Assembly: GCA_031264145.1 (NCBI GenBank)
Contig: JAISEK010000127.1
Coordinates: forward strand, 37,516-101,515
Origin: Deltaproteobacteria bacterium
Lineage (GTDB): Bacteria; Desulfobacterota; Desulfarculia; Adiutricales; Adiutricaceae
DNA: 64,000 nucleotides
Direction: 5' to 3'
Shown: in pieces, positions 60,756 through 64,000 of the stretch
Layout of the letters: the number at the start of each line of letters is the position of its first letter
Numbering within the stretch: position 1 is the stretch's first letter
The notes under the pieces: generated by a model
The model's input: the letters and a program-made list of their open reading frames with translations, nothing else
Databases searched by the model: none
Told to the model about the DNA's origin: nothing
Program-made: the position numbers and the translations under genes

Positions 60756-61282
60756 TGGAGTCAAACTCCGGGAAGCTGGCCCAGGCCGCCGTCTCGGCCC
60801 TGTCAGGGAGGAACCCGGAGGTCGAGACCTTCAGGCTCAACGACCTGCGCTATCGCGGCTGCCAGGGCTGCTTTGGCTGCAAGACCAAGGCCGCCTTCTG
60901 CGTCCTCAAGGATGACCTGGCCAGGGTCCTGTCGGCTGTGGCTGCGGCCGACCTGGCCATAGTGGCCTCGCCGGTCTACATCGGCGAGATAACGGCCCAG
61001 CTCAAGGGCTTCATCGACCGTTCCTTTTCCTGGTACAAGCCAGATTTCAAGTCCAGTTCCGAGCCTAGCCGCCTGGACCCCGGCAAGAAGCTCATCTTCG
61101 TCCTTACCCAGGGCAACCCCGACAGGGAGGCTTACGGGCGGGCCCTGGACGCCTACCTGGCCTATTTCGGGTCCCACGGCTTCAAGGCCGTCCCGTTCGT
61201 CGCCACCGTCGGGACAGACGATCTGGCCTCCGCCCATCCGGGGCTCCTCGAAGAGATCGCCGCTCTGGCCAGGGACCTGTGA
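60722..61282 (+). CDS. NAD(P)H-dependent FMN reductase / flavodoxin-like oxidoreductase
   Basis: MKIAVILGSPRLESNSGKLAQAAVSAL, CQGCFGCKTKAAFCVLKDDL, IVASPVYIGEITAQLKGFIDRSF. Confidence 0.92.
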   Translation: MKIAVILGSPRLESNSGKLAQAAVSALSGRNPEVETFRLNDLRYRGCQGCFGCKTKAAFCVLKDDLARVLSAVAAADLAIVASPVYIGEITAQLKGFIDRSFSWYKPDFKSSSEPSRLDPGKKLIFVLTQGNPDREAYGRALDAYLAYFGSHGFKAVPFVATVGTDDLASAHPGLLEEIAALARDL

Positions 61283-61343
61283 AAAGAGCCTGGGCGGCCG
61301 GGGGAGGGGCCGAGGCGTCCCTTCCCCAGGGCCTTTTGGCGTC

Positions 61344-62066
61344 CTATTTTTTGGCCAGGCGGGATTTCGGATACCTCATGAAGTCGAGGATCCTGGAGTA
61401 GAAGGTCTGGGACAGGTAGAAGGCGGCCGCCGGGTTGTGCCCCAGGACACGGTCCTTGACCACCAGCGTGGTCACTGGGGCCTGGCTGCTCTGGCTGAAG
61501 AGGCAGTCGTGGCCCACGCAAAGGCCCATGACCACGTTGAGGTCCGAGCCCCAGTCGTTTAGGGCCCTGGCCTGGAGGACTGGGTTGCAGGAGGCCTCCT
61601 TGTGCCCTGGCAGGAGCTTCATCCCGTCGGGGACGCCCAGCTCCCCCTTGTCTATGGAGCCGATCTTGCAGATGACCGCCCGGGGCTCCAGGTCCGCCGA
61701 GCGGAGGCATTCGGCCAGGATGGTCGACTCGTTCATCAGGGCCAGGCAGGAGGCGATGCCTATCTTGCGGAAGCCCATCTTCCTGGCCAGGGTCACCGTC
61801 TCCTCGACCCTGGTCATCCGGCCGTAGAACTCGGCTTCTATCTCCCCGGCCGCCTTGAGCAGCTTGGCCTCCGGGGAGTCCGAGGAATAAAGCTCCCTGG
61901 TCTCGTCCGCGCCCTTCTTGTTGGCCAGGGTCAGGCAGAAGGAAGGGTACTTGTGGTCGTTCCGGTAGCAGCTCCTGTCGGGGCAGTCGGAGCAGCTTGA
62001 CGTATCTTTGGCCTTGGCCGTCTTTTCCGGCTTCAGGCCATTTTCCTCGGGGTTGGTCTTGGCCAT
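61344..62066 (-). CDS. DUF1847 protein
   Basis: CSDCPDRSCYRND...MTRVEETVTLARKMGFRKIGIASCLALMNESTILAECLRSADLEPRAVICKIGSIDKGELG. Confidence 0.85.
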   Translation of the reverse strand: MAKTNPEENGLKPEKTAKAKDTSSCSDCPDRSCYRNDHKYPSFCLTLANKKGADETRELYSSDSPEAKLLKAAGEIEAEFYGRMTRVEETVTLARKMGFRKIGIASCLALMNESTILAECLRSADLEPRAVICKIGSIDKGELGVPDGMKLLPGHKEASCNPVLQARALNDWGSDLNVVMGLCVGHDCLFSQSSQAPVTTLVVKDRVLGHNPAAAFYLSQTFYSRILDFMRYPKSRLAKK

Positions 62067-62479
62067 GTGATCTCCCACTGGTCTGGGCCGGCTTCGCCGG
62101 CTCCCATGGAAAGGCCAGCCTTCCGGCTGGCTCGCGGAAGGTGCCAGTCCCCGTTCCTGGCGGGGGCGGCATCCCGCGATGGCGGCCCCTGGCGACCAGG
62201 GGCCGGAAGGTGCCGGTTTGCCCCGCCGTTCCAGGGCTGGTATGACGTCAGGACGTGTTCGTGCCGGGCCTGAGGACATGGTACTACACCAAGGGGGGAA
62301 AAGACAAAGGCCAAAAAACAGCGGATACCGGGTCAGATGGGCCCCAAAGAAAAAGGGCCACGGACTTTACGCTGGTGTCACTGACATAACGAGTGCTGAG
62401 ATTGGTGTTCGAATGGCCATTGGTGGCAGGCGACGTGGTATTGTGAATCTCAGTTAAGGTGTAGAACTGAAGGCTTGGT

Positions 62480-63040
62480 TTGGTCTACACCTTAACCGTG
62501 GCCGGCAGAGCAAGGAAATCAATTTCGTCTGCCGAGCAACGGACAAAATGGAGGAAAACTATGCCATGTCGGAGAATCTCGATGTCCTCGAGAAAGAGGG
62601 AAAACCGGCGGAAGGGGAAGAGCCCAGGTCCCACGTCATCGTCGGCCAGGTCGCCAGGTTGGCTGGCAAGAGGGCCAGTTATGATTACCCGGAATAACTG
62701 CTGGTCGTCTCATATTTGATCCACGAGAAGAAAGGAAACGGGCGCATAAGCCGCAAGGCCAGGTTCTTCATTGACAACCTCAGGCTGTCAGCTTCCATGA
62801 TCGCCAATATATACAAGTCAAGATGTAAAATTGAGGCTTTCTTTAAGCTCATATGGTAGAACCTCGAAATCAAGAGCTTCCTTGACACGAGCCATGACGC
62901 CGTGAAGACCCAAGTATACGTGGACTTGATCGCCGTCCTAATCCTGATGCATCTGCGGGCTAGCCTCAAGGTCCAGTGGCACGTCCCGCACATGTTGGCC
63001 ACAATCCGCTTGATTCTCCACCTTCATGAAAGTTTGCCTG
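62480..63040 (+). pseudogene. IS4-family-like transposase remnant with in-frame stops
   Basis: RARFFIDNLRLSASMIANIYKSRCKIEAFFKLIW*NLEIKSFLDTSHDAVKTQVYVDLIAVLILMHLRASLK. Confidence 0.8.
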
Positions 63041-63837
63041 GCTGGCCTGACCGTGACCATGGCGCCTCTCCCCGTTCTCCTCGCGGTAGACGCAGGCCGC
63101 AGGCGGAGCTGCGGGAACGGCCAGCCAGCCAGCCGGCTAGGACCAGCGGCCAGGGCGGTGCTGTCGTGGATCTGGTTGGGGTAGGCCCAATTTGTTGGAC
63201 AGCAGATCAAGGAATCCCAGGACAGGGCATGATTGAGGAAATAAGCAATATGATTGCCTAAAACCAGTACCATAAGGCCATTGACAGGAAATGGCATCCT
63301 TCCCAGGAAACCCATGGGTGCCCTGGCGAGGTCCTGTCCCCTGGACAGCATCCGGCCGGTGATCCAGGGTGGATTCTCAAACCGACTTTTTGGGCCGATA
63401 TGGGGTACTGTTTTGGGCGGTTTTAGTCGTGTTCCCAGATTTTCTTGGACAGCTGTGGTAATGAATATATTAAAAGTTTCCCAATTCGCCGGACTATAGA
63501 AAACAGCTGAAGCCATTTAATTCGCTACCCTTAATGGTCGCTGCCCGCATTCAGCATGGGAATATTTGCAATTTTAGACCATAAATGTCGTTGTTTTGGG
63601 CGTTTCGCTATCTAGATATGTATCCGTTCACCGGGGGGTAGGCAAGGGCAGCCAGGACAGCCTTATTCCTCTGATGATGCTTATTCCCTCTTTCTCTCAG
63701 TCCCCCCCCTATATATATCTCCTCTCCCTGTACCCGCCTCCTGAGCGGATACTGGATTCTTTCCAAATCGCCATAATAAAATACTTGATATATAGTCCTA
63801 ATTTTTATAAAATGGACTATATAAATGAGGCTTTTTT

Positions 63838-64000
63838 ATGGCCGTCCCAGAAAGCATCCGCATGGTCGAAAGGCCCGTGAACACAATAGTCGATGACAAC
63901 GGTAGAGACGGACCGTTTCGGTATGCCGTCCGTGAGAGGGCCGGCACAAAGTATGTCGCGGGCGGAAACCCGCGACCGAGCAACGGGCACGTCATCGGAC
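63838..64000 (+). CDS. Probable transposase, N-terminal part (truncated by window end)
   Basis: MAVPESIRMVERPVNTIVDDNGRDGPFRYAVRERAGTKYVAGGNPRPSNGHVIG resembles the N-terminus of IS transposases of sulfate-reducer-type bacteria. Confidence 0.5.
   Translation, partial: MAVPESIRMVERPVNTIVDDNGRDGPFRYAVRERAGTKYVAGGNPRPSNGHVIG

Noticed and set aside
63254-63880. Small plus-strand ORFs (63254-63499, 63596-63880)
   Set aside because: No motif; the second is in a different frame from the convincing transposase start at 63838
1-64000. tRNA/rRNA genes
   Set aside because: I saw no convincing tRNA or rRNA sequence by eye; tRNAscan-SE/Infernal would be needed to exclude them

Overview
High-GC bacterial chromosome segment, gene-dense, with very AT-rich intergenic islands. 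Gene content suggests a delta-proteobacterial / Desulfobacterota-like host, but that is inference. Recognisable housekeeping genes: pcm (partial), queuosine-precursor transporter, AmpG-like MFS, ExeA-like ATPase, fliI, rluB/rsuA-type pseudouridine synthase, recO, map, hisI-hisG, an aminotransferase, engB, rpsU, fbp, mlaE/F/D-type genes, cheW, an RRM protein, hisF-hisH, rpe, a DegT aminotransferase and a DUF1847 protein. Accessory content: three AAA-ATPase/PD-(D/E)XK (DUF1703-type) genes, a type II restriction-modification island between partial duplications of the DegT/oxidoreductase junction, IS remnants, MITE-like elements, palindromic repeats and pseudogenes. Most interesting candidates: (1) a membrane protein with a GrpE-like C-terminus next to a membrane-anchored Hsp70-like ATPase (44.4-47.9 kb); (2) the R-M island, whose nuclease is frameshifted exactly at a (CCAT)3 tract; (3) an unannotated 41-aa hydrophobic peptide ORF with a hairpin-sequestered Shine-Dalgarno (57.6-57.8 kb); (4) an ABC ATPase in an Mla-type operon without recognisable Walker motifs; (5) a stand-alone N-terminal domain resembling that of S8 peptidases from ATPase/protease modules. 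All family calls come from reading motifs by eye; no database search was run.
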